Assembly (NCBI RefSeq): GCF_036324505.1
Contig: NC_086363.1
Location: 6,390,655-6,454,654, forward strand
Reading direction: 5' to 3'
Source: Eleginops maclovinus
Lineage: Eukaryota; Chordata; Actinopteri; Perciformes; Eleginopidae
Length of the DNA: 64,000 nucleotides
Under the pieces are notes generated by a model. That model worked only from the letters and a program-made list of their open reading frames with translations, did not search any database and was not told where the DNA came from. Each line of letters opens with the position of its first letter. Within the stretch, counting starts at the first letter, position 1. Shown in pieces: positions 30,009 to 42,275 of the stretch. Both the position numbers and the translations under genes were made by a program.

Positions 30009-31456
30009 CGCTAACATCTTTGTAGCTTAAAATGAAAACACGCAACCAGGTTTATTTTCATATCCAGGCACGCACACAAACACATGCAGTATCGTATACA
30101 AACACACACACCCTGGGCTGTTTATGAGTGCAGAGCAGAGGTCAGAGGTCAGGAGCTCCAGCCACATGTGATCTCCATTATCACACTACATGACACAACT
30201 GGGTCCAAAGGGGACCTGGACCTCACAGAGCTGAAATATGCCTGTGTTGAAGCTGTCAGGGATCAGGAGAAGTGTTAAGTTATATAATTATCCTTACTAC
30301 AGGGGAGGAATTCTAGTGTTACTTTAAAGGTGTTGCAGCATCACCATCTTGTGGATGCTTTTATACTCTATTATTTGATACTTTATACCAAACTAACTGA
30401 TCTTAGATGATGTGTGAATATACCGGTAGAATATATTTTACATATTGTACAAATATCTGTCATTAAGAAAGCAATGGATACATTTGTTTTAATATCAAAA
30501 TGCCAAATATTATTTAAAAATGTAATATTTTTTTTAACTTATGTGCCTGCAAACCAGTGGGGGAAAGTGTTCAGATACAATACTTTAATGCTCTATTACC
30601 AGTGAAGGTCCATTACGCAAAAATACATTTGACTTCTAGTCCTATTTAAATGATGGTTGGTTATTTAGGAGAAAACGTATTAACCTTTTGGCACAGAGTT
30701 TGATAAGACGATAGATACCATTCTAGTTGAGCTATGCTAACTGGCTTCAACTTTAGCCTTAGCATTTGTTACATTTAACTGTCAATGGGAAACCAGTCAA
30801 AAACGCTTTTTACTGTAAACATTGAAGACATGTTGAAGATTTATGTGGTTAATTCTGTAAATTCATACAGTCAAGATGTAAACATCAGAGTTATCTTAGA
30901 TTGTGGTATTTTCTTGACAAACTCTGAATGTCATGGCAGTGTAATACACGTCTCTACCACTAGAGGATGGCAGCAGCGCTCATTCATTTCACAGTACGTT
31001 TTTAAAGGAGTTCCTCAACAGCTGTTTGAGTGTTTGTTCAAGCCAACGCTAAGAAGACGTAACTAACACATTTAAGCAGCGTTTAAACCTATGTATCTTT
31101 AATGAGTTTATATATGTTTTTTTCATTTATTAAAGCTCTTTTCTACAAGCAGCCAGTCATCAGCTTTCCCAGTGAACAGAACTCGCTGGAAAATGACACT
31201 TGAGCCAAAGCGGCGGTCTGCTGTGCTCGGCCCTGCTTTCTTTGATCACACCCACAGCCTCCAACTCGCTCTTAGATCAATCACATGTTGCTTTGTTAAC
31301 TTGGAAGACGTCAAGAAACAAGGCGGTGCTCCACTTGAGGAAAGAGGGGTCATATCCTACACAGCAGCATTACCTCCACCAGGGTGAAGCTCTGCCCGCC
31401 ACACTGCCGTCTCTGCTGCTGGAAATCACTGGCAGGAGTTTGCAGCTCTCAGCAGC

Positions 31457-34400
31457 ATGGAGGTAACCAAAGGAGAGGACCTCTCCGCCGAGCAGGCTGC
31501 ATCTTTGTTTGGGGCACCAGAGCTGGAGAGTCAAGGGAGCCACAATGAACGGGGAAAGAAGAGGAATTACCACTGTAAAGTTATTACTGGGGTATGTTAA
31601 AAATAGTTCATTCCTACCTGCCTACCACCATATCTGACTAACTCTTCTCTTACTCTACACCTACAATTTAGGTCACAAAAATGTATCTACAAAATAGAAT
31701 TGTGTTCATAGTAACCGTAAAGCTGGATTGATAAACCAAAGTGCCAAGCATTTTTCTTTCCAGCTGAGGATTTGCTGCTTTTGTTGGGATATTCGATTCT
31801 AAACTGCATACTTTGGGTTTTGGACTTTTGGTCAGACAAAATAAGACATTTGAACACCTCACTGGTCTTGATTGGAAGCTTTTCCATATATTTTTGACAT
31901 TTCATAGGGATTGCTCAATGAATGGTTAATGTAAGGAGCAGATTCATTGATAATCAAAGTCAGTTGCAACTGATGTGACTGTATCTGACTTTATCATAAG
32001 GTTCAGTCAATAATTGTGAGGAAATTAAAACACACAGACGCCAGGTCTATATTCGCATTGTTTACTCTGTGTCATTAACCCACAGCTGTCAAACATGAAA
32101 GACTGTCAGTGCTGCCAGTGCAATGTGCAAACCAAATGTTTACACTCCAGTGCAAAAAGACAGTGGCCAGGAAAATCCCTGCAGGTGCAATCAGTTGGCT
32201 ATTTAGCAGAACCAGACGTTAAAGTCCACAGGTCTGACTGTGATCCAAAAGAGGAAATCATTTTAGTCAGAGATCGCAATGCAAGGAACTTTTTCAGATA
32301 TTCGAAATGTTAATTAACTATTTGAATTGTTAACTTATTTATTAATTGCTTTATTGTTTAGTTTATAAAAGGTCACGACAATGAAAAATGGCGTTCTATA
32401 TTTTAGAGCACAAGGCTTTAGCCTCAAGCAGCTTTTTGTGCAAGCATCAGTTCAAACCCCCCAAATATTCCATTTTATATCATCCAAGACCAATACTATA
32501 CCACCTTTATTTATCTTCTAGCCAGGAAGGGAATCTGCTTGGACATTAGTCTGGCTATTTTGTTTGTCTTACCCAAAATTGTATTCCTGTCACAGAGGAA
32601 AGCCTCAGAAACAACAGCAGCCTATTTTGTCCACAGCTCCTTAAGGCATTGAGACAAACCACATAAACTATACAGAGAAACTAAATCTGGAATACATTTG
32701 GGGATTTACTTGAAGACTAAACCATAATTGAAGGAATTGCAGAGAAAAAGTCACTTTATGTTACTGCCTTTTATGTAGCTTTGGACTGGAAAAAAATGCT
32801 TTTAGTCTAAAATAATAACATGCATTAATAATATTAATGCATGTTATTATTTTACCCTAAAGGCATTTTTTTCTGGAACTAGGGACAAAGCCCAACGACA
32901 GGAAAATCAGCTTGTTATCAGAGAAAGGAGGGTTGAGGTTGGCTGCCAGCCATCTACCAGTGCTGCTAGTAATAGGGCAGAGGTGGTGGAGAACGATAGT
33001 GTGGCCCGAAAGAGGCACATTGCCAAGCAGCGAAAACGGGCCCTTGAAAGGCTTGTCCAGGCCAAAAGGATGAAAAAATGAAAATAATATTATGTTGATA
33101 TGTTGCCAAATTTGGCCAATGGGATTTACTGTTGACCTGTCCTGAATGCTTTTCACATTCAAAATGTTTTTAACTGACCAGTTTATGGGTCAATAAATGT
33201 GCCATTGTTACCATAAGAAAATGTTGTCTTTTCCCTTTATTTTCTTATGGGAGTAGATAGAATCGGAGGATGAAACCCTCTTTATTTGTCACATGCATGC
33301 ACACAGCAGAGCACACACAGTGAAATTAGTCCTCTGCATTTAACCCATCCTAGTACTAGGAGCAGTGGGCAGCTATCGTGCAGCGCCCGGGGAGTACACC
33401 AGAATGCTTAATTTACATGTTAAAATAGCAAAATTTGGCTGGGGGGGGAATGCCCCCAGACCCCCCTACAACAGTTTAGTTTGTGACCTTTTTCAGCCCT
33501 TCTGAGTTTGCAGGTATGTAATATAAAAGGTCATATTTTAAGTGTATTGCTGTATGCTGCTTTATAATCTACCTCATCACTGAAATATAACCTGTACAGT
33601 CAATAATCATATGACAGTAAACACACCTTTCAAGCGTTTTACTAGCAAAGCAGCTAAACCCACAAGCACTAGTTTTTTTTAACTGCAGTCTGCCTGGTTT
33701 AACTGAATACACATGTGGTTAAGTCTAGACAATAATACTCCGTCCTGTCATACATGCGCCTCTGTACAGCTGTAGGTAATTGTGATATTGTTACTCTGGA
33801 GTGTCATTTAAGGTCTTTTAACAGGATGATTGCTACATCTTGGACTAAAGTTTTCAGACTTATAGTGGCATTTGTTATACTTTTGTCCTCATTTGGACTT
33901 GTTTGTGCTGGTGCACTTTCATTATGACTCCCTAAAGATTTTCAGGTCCTTTTCTGTGTCAAGTGAGGGTATTTGAGTGTTTCTGTGTCAGCCAAGTTTG
34001 TTTCCACCAGACAGACTGTTTACTTTTACAGCCCACAGAGACCACGTCTTTCCCAAAGTCTAATCCTCTCTTTCGCCCTCTCCGTTCACCTATAGCTGGA
34101 GAAAAATAAGTGCACATACCCAGACATGGTAGCATATTTTCATACCCGTCTAGGAATTCTTGAGTTTGTTAATCACACGAAATGGATTACTCGTGGGTGA
34201 TGATTCCCACAATCCTGCTTTTACTGCGCACCACTACAGCTTTTAGAATGATTTAATAAAAGGGCATGAGTGCAGCATGAAAATATATTATATAGTGTTG
34301 ATTTAGGTTTTTATTTGTCTCACAAGTACACATATTGGATTTAAATGTAAAACATCCTCTTACAATTGAACTTCTCTTCCATTTATGATTTATATTTAGC

Positions 34401-37400
34401 TTTATTTTATGTATTTGTTGAAAAACAGAACAGATAAAGTTTGTCTGCTTTGGAAAAACTGTGATTTATATTCCCCACCCTTCACATTTTACAGCCTTTT
34501 CAAGTGTAAACAGATCTATTTTGAAACAGGTGATAAGATAAGGAAAAATGCACTTTATTACTGTAAATACACTTAACTTAAGATAAGATTTAAATGTTAT
34601 TACCCCTGTGAGAAAGAAGGATTATTGCAGCAGAAAAAGATTAATGCAATAGTTTATTTGTTTGCCTGGTAACTTCATAGCTTTGTGAAAAGTCAAATAA
34701 GAGAACGGCAATGTCACATGATGCAGCAACATCTAATGTTCAAGCAGTAGCTCCGAACCCAACTCTGGCCCCTAGATAAATCTGAAGGGTCACAAGATGG
34801 TTAAAGGGATACAGACTCAAACCAAGTACATGTTGTTAATCTATTGTATTGACATATTTTTCATTTTAAGATATCACTACACAAGCTAACTCGTGTAATG
34901 CACTGAGTTTCAGTACAGGATGTTTAAAACAGGCACGATACTTCTGTTAAAAACTTGCTTTTAATTAATTAAACAACTACGACTACAGGCCTGTCGGGGG
35001 AGTTGCAAGGGCTCCAAAATAAGCAGCGTTGATAAGACTGGTGTATATCAACCATCTAAATGTACCATCTTAATAAACAGGTTTACACTGCTTTGAAACG
35101 CCCCTCTAATTAAAAACCCCTCTCCCCCAGTGAGTTTCCAACCCTGGGCAGATATGATCCGAGCGGCTGATAAAAAAGCAGCTTTGCCTTCTCCCTCCTT
35201 TTGACTTTTCAATTACAGACGGCCAAGACCAACATTTGGACAGTTGGAGATGGTGTATGAGGGAGGGCGGAGGTTATTGAGTTACACTGGGCAGGGTTAA
35301 ATAAATAAATAACAGCCATACCTTCCCTCGGCACTGCAAGACCTTTAACCCATGTTGTATAAAGATTGAAGACCCTCAAAGAAAAACTAATACAGCTATA
35401 AATGAATCAAAGAATGGACAAATAAACTAATGATAAGACTAAAAGTTTACAGCTTCAGTGGTGCTTTGAGCTAAATGCTAACGTCAGCAGGCTAAGTTGC
35501 TCACAATGCCAATGCTAACATGTGGATGCTTAGCATGCTAGCATTTGCGTATTACAGCCTTCTAAAAAGCAACAAAACAATGATTAGAATCACATTAGTT
35601 TTTTGGTATTTTGTCAAAAATCAAATATTAGACTTGATGATTGATTTTGAGGAAAAAATAAATCCAATGAAGATCAAAATCTAGCACAGGGAAACATTAA
35701 TATCTCACTTAAATCCGATGGCAAGCTGTTCAATAGTTGTTTATACATTTAGCGTGAAGACCAAATTGTCTGGCTTATTGTGTCACGAGAGGGAGACACA
35801 GCAGGAGTCATCCTCTAGAGAAAACTAATGTCAGTATACACATTTCACAGCAGCCTGTGCAATAGTGGTGGACCCAACAAGCAACATTCCCATTTGTAGA
35901 GCCAACACTGCTCGTGTGGACAACAAATCACTTTCTGTTTTTGTTTATGATTCCTCACAGTGGCTGATTTATGGCTTTCCCCAAGGGGCCAGAAATTGGT
36001 TAAAGTGTGTTTATATAATGGTCACAAGGCATGCAGCTGACACTAAAGCGTGTCTACGAGACCTAGGCTTTTAACCAGGGCAATTCTAGCCACAGTATTA
36101 TTCAAAATATCATGTGTTGTTTTCATTTGCATTGAGTTTAATTTTAACAGGCACCAGGTAAAATGGTGGTCAGTCCTCGCTGTAAAAATAGCAAATTATG
36201 TGAAGAACATTGTTGATCACTATACGGACTGTTTGACTGTGTGGTGTTTTACCTCTTTTACCTTCCACTCACCAAAACCAGGAGGAGGTCAATATAAATA
36301 TCCTCCGCCATGTTTGTTTTCATGTGATTTATGAACTGTAATCTCAAGAATGGTCAACAAAACATGCTGACATTTGTTCTCTGTAATTAAGGTTCTGGCG
36401 CTGTGCTTACTGGTGGTCATCCTGGCGGTGGCGTTGTCTCTGAGGAAGAGCAGTGATGCCAAAGGTAGGCGATGATAACCGTTTCTCCATCTAGAGTTAA
36501 ACACTGGCATGTTTTTGAATGTGGTTTCAGCAGAATCTAAGTTGAGGAACTGAAGCCATTGAGGTTTCAAAAAACATGCAAGGGTTGAGCAAATGTGCTT
36601 ACAAGTTAGGAAATGCATTCACTACATTTAGACCAAACATGCTTTGGTTATAAATACTAATCATAAAGAGAGCCTTTCTTTATTTTAAAACAAATACAAA
36701 AGACATTGCACCTTTTTTAAATGGAAATTAGATAACATTAAGTCACTGAATGTGATGCCTCCTGTATTATTTTAAAGGCATTTTGACCAGTATTATGTCG
36801 CATTTTGGTGTGCCTAATCCTCAGTTATCCTCAGATCTGTTGACTTAAAAGTCTGTTGTTGTGGTTGCACAATCTGCCACAGACAGAGAAAGAATTTCCT
36901 GAATTACAAACAAAGCGAAATACAACTGGTTCTGATTAGGGGACCACCTAAAACCTAAAAGCTACACAAATGGCTTTTAATTGGAAAAATTTGTGTTCTT
37001 TTTCCAGGAAATGGGAAACACACAGTTGAACCAATGCGAATGCAAAAAATGCTCTACAATTTCAGACCAAAATCTCAGATCTGCTATACTTTCTCTCACA
37101 TGTAAATATCCCTGATGTTGTATTGTATTTTGTGAATGAGCTTACTCTGAACCATGGGCTCTACAACGCAGAGAGCGAATGAACATACGTTGGCTGCAAC
37201 ATGAGAGGCAAACAGACAGAAATAACGTCAAGTGTCAGGTTATATTTTGGAGCACTTCTCCCATTAAGGCTAGTGAAAACACATACCACTCCTCGTCAAC
37301 AACTGTGTGTACCTAATGTAGAGCCTGCTATCTGTTGGTCCCTCAGAAACTAACCTGGGAGTATTTAGAGCAGCGTTGAATGAGGCTCAGGTTACTCACT

Positions 37401-40400
37401 AGCCAGAGACAGAGAGGTGAAAGGTAGCTAACTCCTGAGAATGCATGATTTGTTCACAGGATATGTTTCTGTCAGGGTGGTGGGATCCAAGCTTTTTGCC
37501 TGCTGTTTCAAAACACGTCGTAAACACACATTTAAGTGAGACAGGAATGTGCACTCGAGGTTGGCATGTTTTCTGCAGCTATAGATTCCCTCTGGTTAGA
37601 CGTAGGCAGAGGCGTCAGTATGCTCTTTGTAGAAAACCACCGTGCCAAAACACTCCTCTTCCATTTCAGGGCAGCCGTGGTGACTGTGGGTAACTGTCCC
37701 AAGCCCTGGGCGGGGTGCTCTTTCTGCTGTGGCATTTTCTTTTAACTTATATTTCCCACCCAGCTTACATGAAAGCCATATGGGAAGAATAAATCTCCAC
37801 ACTCACTTGACTCTTTTATTTTTACATACATGCAGCTTTGTTGGATCCTTTACAACCTCCGTAACTCTGCTTGGCTAAGGCCTTTGGAAACAGATTGAAA
37901 GAAATAAAAATAACCCAGGACTCCACTTCTTCTCAGAATTTAACGGGATGTTCTATGAAGTGCTGGGAGCTGGGTTTTCCCGTAGATTACAGACCGCAGC
38001 AACTTGTCTTCTGTGACAGAGCATCCACGTTTTCGGGCCAAACCACAGTGCTGGCCTCGAGAGGCGGTGAGGAGGGGCTTTCTCACCGACATGCTAAGAC
38101 TCCTTTGTCATGTGTCCAGTCAGCAGCAGCACACTTGACAGATTGTTTCGGGAGGACAGTTGCCTGAAAGGTGAATAAGTTGGCCAACAGTTGTTACTGC
38201 TTAATGTCTCCTTGTCTGTGGGAATGGCCTTCAGCAAGTTAGATTGTTTCCAAACGCTCTGGAGCAAACAATAGAGGATATATTGCATTTGTCCTAGGTT
38301 TGTTTTACAAGGGCTTGACAAATATACTTGAGGATTTACATTACTTAAATCACATTTTATTGCGAAACCAAAATGAGACACACTCTTTCTGGCCTTGTAT
38401 GTACTGTATGTGACTCTTATTTTGTCCTTACCTAAGGCTCAGGATTTTCCTCTAGAGTCATCACATGTTGTTTACCTAGCTGTAGACTTAACTGTAGCTG
38501 TACACAACCCACATCTACCTCATCAAAGTTGTTTGATTATAAAGAGAATTTAGGTAAATATATAATTTAGAAAGGAAGGAAGGAAGGAGGGTCCGGCCGA
38601 TTGTCGAACCTCAGATTGAAGAGGAACAATGCGGTTTTCGTCCTGGTCGTGGAACGATGGACCAGCTTTTCACTCTCGCAAGGATCCTGGAGGGGGCCTG
38701 GGAGTACGCTCATCCGGTCTACATGTGCTTTGTGGATTTGGAGAAGGCGTATCACCGGGTTCCCAGGGAGATACTGTGGGAGGTGCTGCGGGAGTATGGG
38801 GTGAGGGGCTCTCTACTCAGGGCCATCCAATCTCTGTACTCTCAAAGCGAGAGCTGTGTCCGGGTCCTCGTTAGCACGTCGGACCGATTTCCGGTGAGGG
38901 TTGGCCTCCGCCACGGCTGCGCTTTGTCACCAATCCTGTTTGTGATATTCATGGACAGGATTTCTAGGCGTAGTCGTGGGTGAGGGGGTCTGCAGTTCGT
39001 TGGGCTAAGGATTGCACCACTGCTTTTTGCAGATGATGTGGTCCTAATGGCTTCATCGGTCTGTGACCTTCAGCACTCACTGGATCGGTTCGCGGCCGAG
39101 CGTGAAGCGGTTGGGATGAGCATCAGCACCTCCGAATCTGAGGCCATGGTTCTCAGCAGGAAACCGATGGACTGTCCACTCCACGTAGGGAATGAAGCCT
39201 TACCCCAAGTGAAGGAGTTCAAGTATCTCGGGGTCTTGTTCTCGAGTGAGGGAACAATGGAGCGTGAGATGGGCCGGAGAATCGGAGCAGCGGGAACGGT
39301 ACTGCAGTCGCTTTACTGCACCGTTGTGACGAAAAGAGAGCTGAGCCAGAAGGCAAAGCTCTCTAGTCTACCGGGCCATCTTCGTTCCTACCCTCACCTA
39401 TGGTCATGAAGGATGGGTCATGACCGAAAGAACGAGATCGCGGATACAAGCGGCCGAAATGGGATTTCTCCGCAGGGTGGCTGGCATCTCCCTTAGGGAT
39501 AAGGTGAGAAGTTCAGTCATCCGGGAGGGACTCGGAGTAGAACCGCTGCTCCTTCGCGTTGAAAGGAGCCAGTTGAGGTGGTTCGGGCACCTAGTGAGGA
39601 TGCCACCTGGGCGCCTCCCTAGGGAGGTGTTCCAGGCACGTCCAGCTGGGAAGAGGCCGAGGGGTAGACCTAGGACCAGGTGGAGGGATTATATCTCTTC
39701 GCTGGCCTGGAAGCGTCTTGGAATCCCCCAGTCAGAGCTGGTTGATGTGGCCAGGGAAAGGAAAGTTTGGGGCTCTCTGCTGGAGCTGTTATCTCCGCGA
39801 CCCTGACGGAAAAAACGGGAGAAGATGGATGGATGGATATAATTTAGACCTCAACCACATCCTTTAGTGCTTTAAACAACGTCTTTGCCGGTTAAAATCC
39901 AAACGCCCACCTCTTGCTATTGTATTGATCCGCTAGCTACTTACACTAGCTAATGGTCAGGTGTGGTTTTATATGACGGATGCTTAATCCCATTGAAATG
40001 GATGAACACATGTTGAGACACCCAAGAGAGAGATTTTTATCTATACCAATATTAAACTTGTAAAGTTTTCCTTTAAACTTCTTCAGTCTTCTTTGGTGAT
40101 GCAGATCTCTCATTTTGAGGTCCATACAGAGAATAAATATTTCCCTTCCGAGTTGATGAAGAGGTTATTGAAGAGTACATTGGATTTCTATTTGTCATAT
40201 GGTTAGAAACAAACTCCAAATACGTTGCTATGTTTGCTTGATGTGTAAATATGCACTATAGTGTGGATCACTTTGTGTCGTTTGTCCCCGAAGTGTGAAC
40301 TTTTAATTAATGCAGGGTTTTAAACATGTACATTTTGTGGTTGCATGAATTCTCTCAGATTCAGTCAGTCTATGGCTGAGATATCTATTGTATCATGAGC

Positions 40401-42275
40401 ATTGGTTATTTGATTTGGTCAGGAGTTGAATGATCACATCTCTGTCGGAAATAGATTTTCTCTCTGTTTTGTTTCCATGAGAACAGAGTCCAGATGTTTT
40501 CTATCGTATGAAAACATTCCCTGTCCAGCACAATATCTGATTCGAAAATGCGATGATGGAGTGTTTGCTTTGTTCAGGGAGTCTGTGATGTTCTCATCAA
40601 AGCTTTTACGCAACATTTTCATGTGGTTCGCAAAGTCGTGCTCTCTGCTGGCTCCAAAAAACTTTGGACAGACTTAAAGAAGAACAGGAAGCATTACGAT
40701 TCTTTCCGCCTTTTGGTCATCTCATGAATATGTGAATGTTACTCACATTGTTTCTTAATCCAATTTAATTTGACATCAAAGATCCTAAAAGCCATTTTCT
40801 CAATTAGCTTCTTTTGTTGACTGACGGGATGCTTCACGTAGACAGGATCTCTTGCCATATTTTTATTTCAAAAGGAGATGCTGTGCACAGTATTTGTCAC
40901 AGTTGTGGTTTTCCCCCTCTGTGCTTCAGTTGCTTTTTATCTATCAACTGACATGTAGGGCTCTGACTTGTACCACACCCACACCATGGTGGATGAAGAT
41001 GAGATGAAAACGAAACTGATTAAATTATTGAGAACTAAAAAGAAATGGGGCAAAGCCTGCGAGCTAGTTCAGGCAGTCAACCAATGATACATTCGCACAT
41101 AATGCCCCTCGTCACACTTGCAACCGACCAAAGATAGTCTCCTAATCTGGCGCTCTATTTAAAGTGTTGGATCCGCCAACCTCTGCCTCGCTAATGCAGC
41201 TGCTGCTACTACTGCTGTTTCCACGCTGCTAATGTGTTCACCTCGCTGCTTCTGCTGCGTTCACGTTGGCGATGCTCGCCCAACCACCACCACCCCAGCT
41301 TCCTCCTGTAGGCTCGTGGGATAGTTATCTAATCATCATTCAATGTTCTGTTAATATGTTGAGTGATGAGGCCCGAGCCTAGACGCCAAACTCAAACTAT
41401 ATACTGTTTCTAATAAACATATTAATAAAACACGTGATTTGTCTGACTGAAATAAGATAAGATTTACGTTTATTAATCGCCGTGGGGAAATTCAAGCGTT
41501 TATGCAGCAACAGATAGAGATACGAAAAAAAGCAGAACAGATTCAAACAACGATATGAAATACAAAGTAAAAATATTAAAATGATATACAGAAAACGGTT
41601 TTAAAACAAACTGTTAGAGTAGAAAGTAAAATAAATGATGTCAGCATATATACATTTGGAGTCCATTTTGTTAAACAGAAAGGAAGTGCAAGTTATTGTG
41701 CAAAAGTGCAGCTTTATGTGCAGTCCGGGTTATTATTCATTGAGTCACATGGTTAACCCCTTTTTGTGCAGCCAGGCACCAAGGACTTTCCCAGGTGCTT
41801 AGTGCTGTGCCGAGGTGGATGAGTCTGTGGCTGAACGAAGGAAATAAGGAAGTTATCTTTCTTTAAAGAGGAACAACACACTTATTCTGATTTTGTTTTG
41901 ACCTGCACACGTCACTATTATTCTTCTTGGCATGTGGAGTTAATGCAGAAGCACATATTATGGATCCTTTACAAGTGATGTTATATTGTCATGAATATTT
42001 AATGGTATACATATATATTGAAGATGTCCAACTACTTTCCAGGTGCTTAAAAAAGGGTTTCTTAGCACAGTTTTTGTTCAGTAGTTCATTATTCTTATTA
42101 ACGGTATCTGTTCTTGTAATAAGTATTTTTGTTTTACTGTGTGTAGGACATTATTTAATGTATGCATCTTAAAACATGTGTTTATTTACTGACATCATTC
42201 CTTTTTTCCATCTGAAGGTGAGCTCTGGCTGCAGGCAGGAGATGTGGAAATCCAAGAGCCAAAGTGTCCCCCTGG
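31457..42275 (+). CDS. enpp1: enpp1 exons 1-3: tail, membrane helix, shortened stalk
   Basis: Exon 1 is 31457-31591 (phase 0 end), exon 2 36392-36464 (phase 1 end) and exon 3 42218-42275 (phase 2 end). The start ATG at 31457 has context AGCAGCATGG. Residues 1-45 are cytoplasmic, and AASLFGAP at 14-21 corresponds to the human basolateral dileucine region, with LL changed to [19 protein letters not shown] (46-62) is the signal anchor. Exon 3 encodes [20 protein letters not shown] (70-89), matching the family linker that normally follows the second SMB domain (human [21 protein letters not shown]). Exons 2 and 3 join G|GT in frame, so only about 20 residues separate membrane and catalytic domain. 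No SMB exon, which would show eight cysteines within 40 residues, is recognisable between 36465 and 42217. Confidence 0.8.

Noticed and set aside
36854..36900. Cysteine cluster (CCCGCTIC) considered as a relic SMB exon
   Set aside because: It lacks the SMB spacing and the CC-[DN]-[YF] motif and has no acceptor in phase; stops close the frame soon after.
37445..38167. Overlapping open frames on both strands in enpp1 intron 2
   Set aside because: They have no family motif, no splice context and no consistent frame; they look like chance frames in a locally GC-richer stretch.
38601..39806. Reverse-transcriptase frames as a host gene
   Set aside because: GATG tail, target duplication, an internal stop and a frameshift show a dead, 5'-truncated retrotransposon copy.
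40426..40677. Open frame with [16 protein letters not shown] considered as an SMB exon
   Set aside because: It has only a few cysteines with the wrong spacing and no matching phase-1 splice sites.
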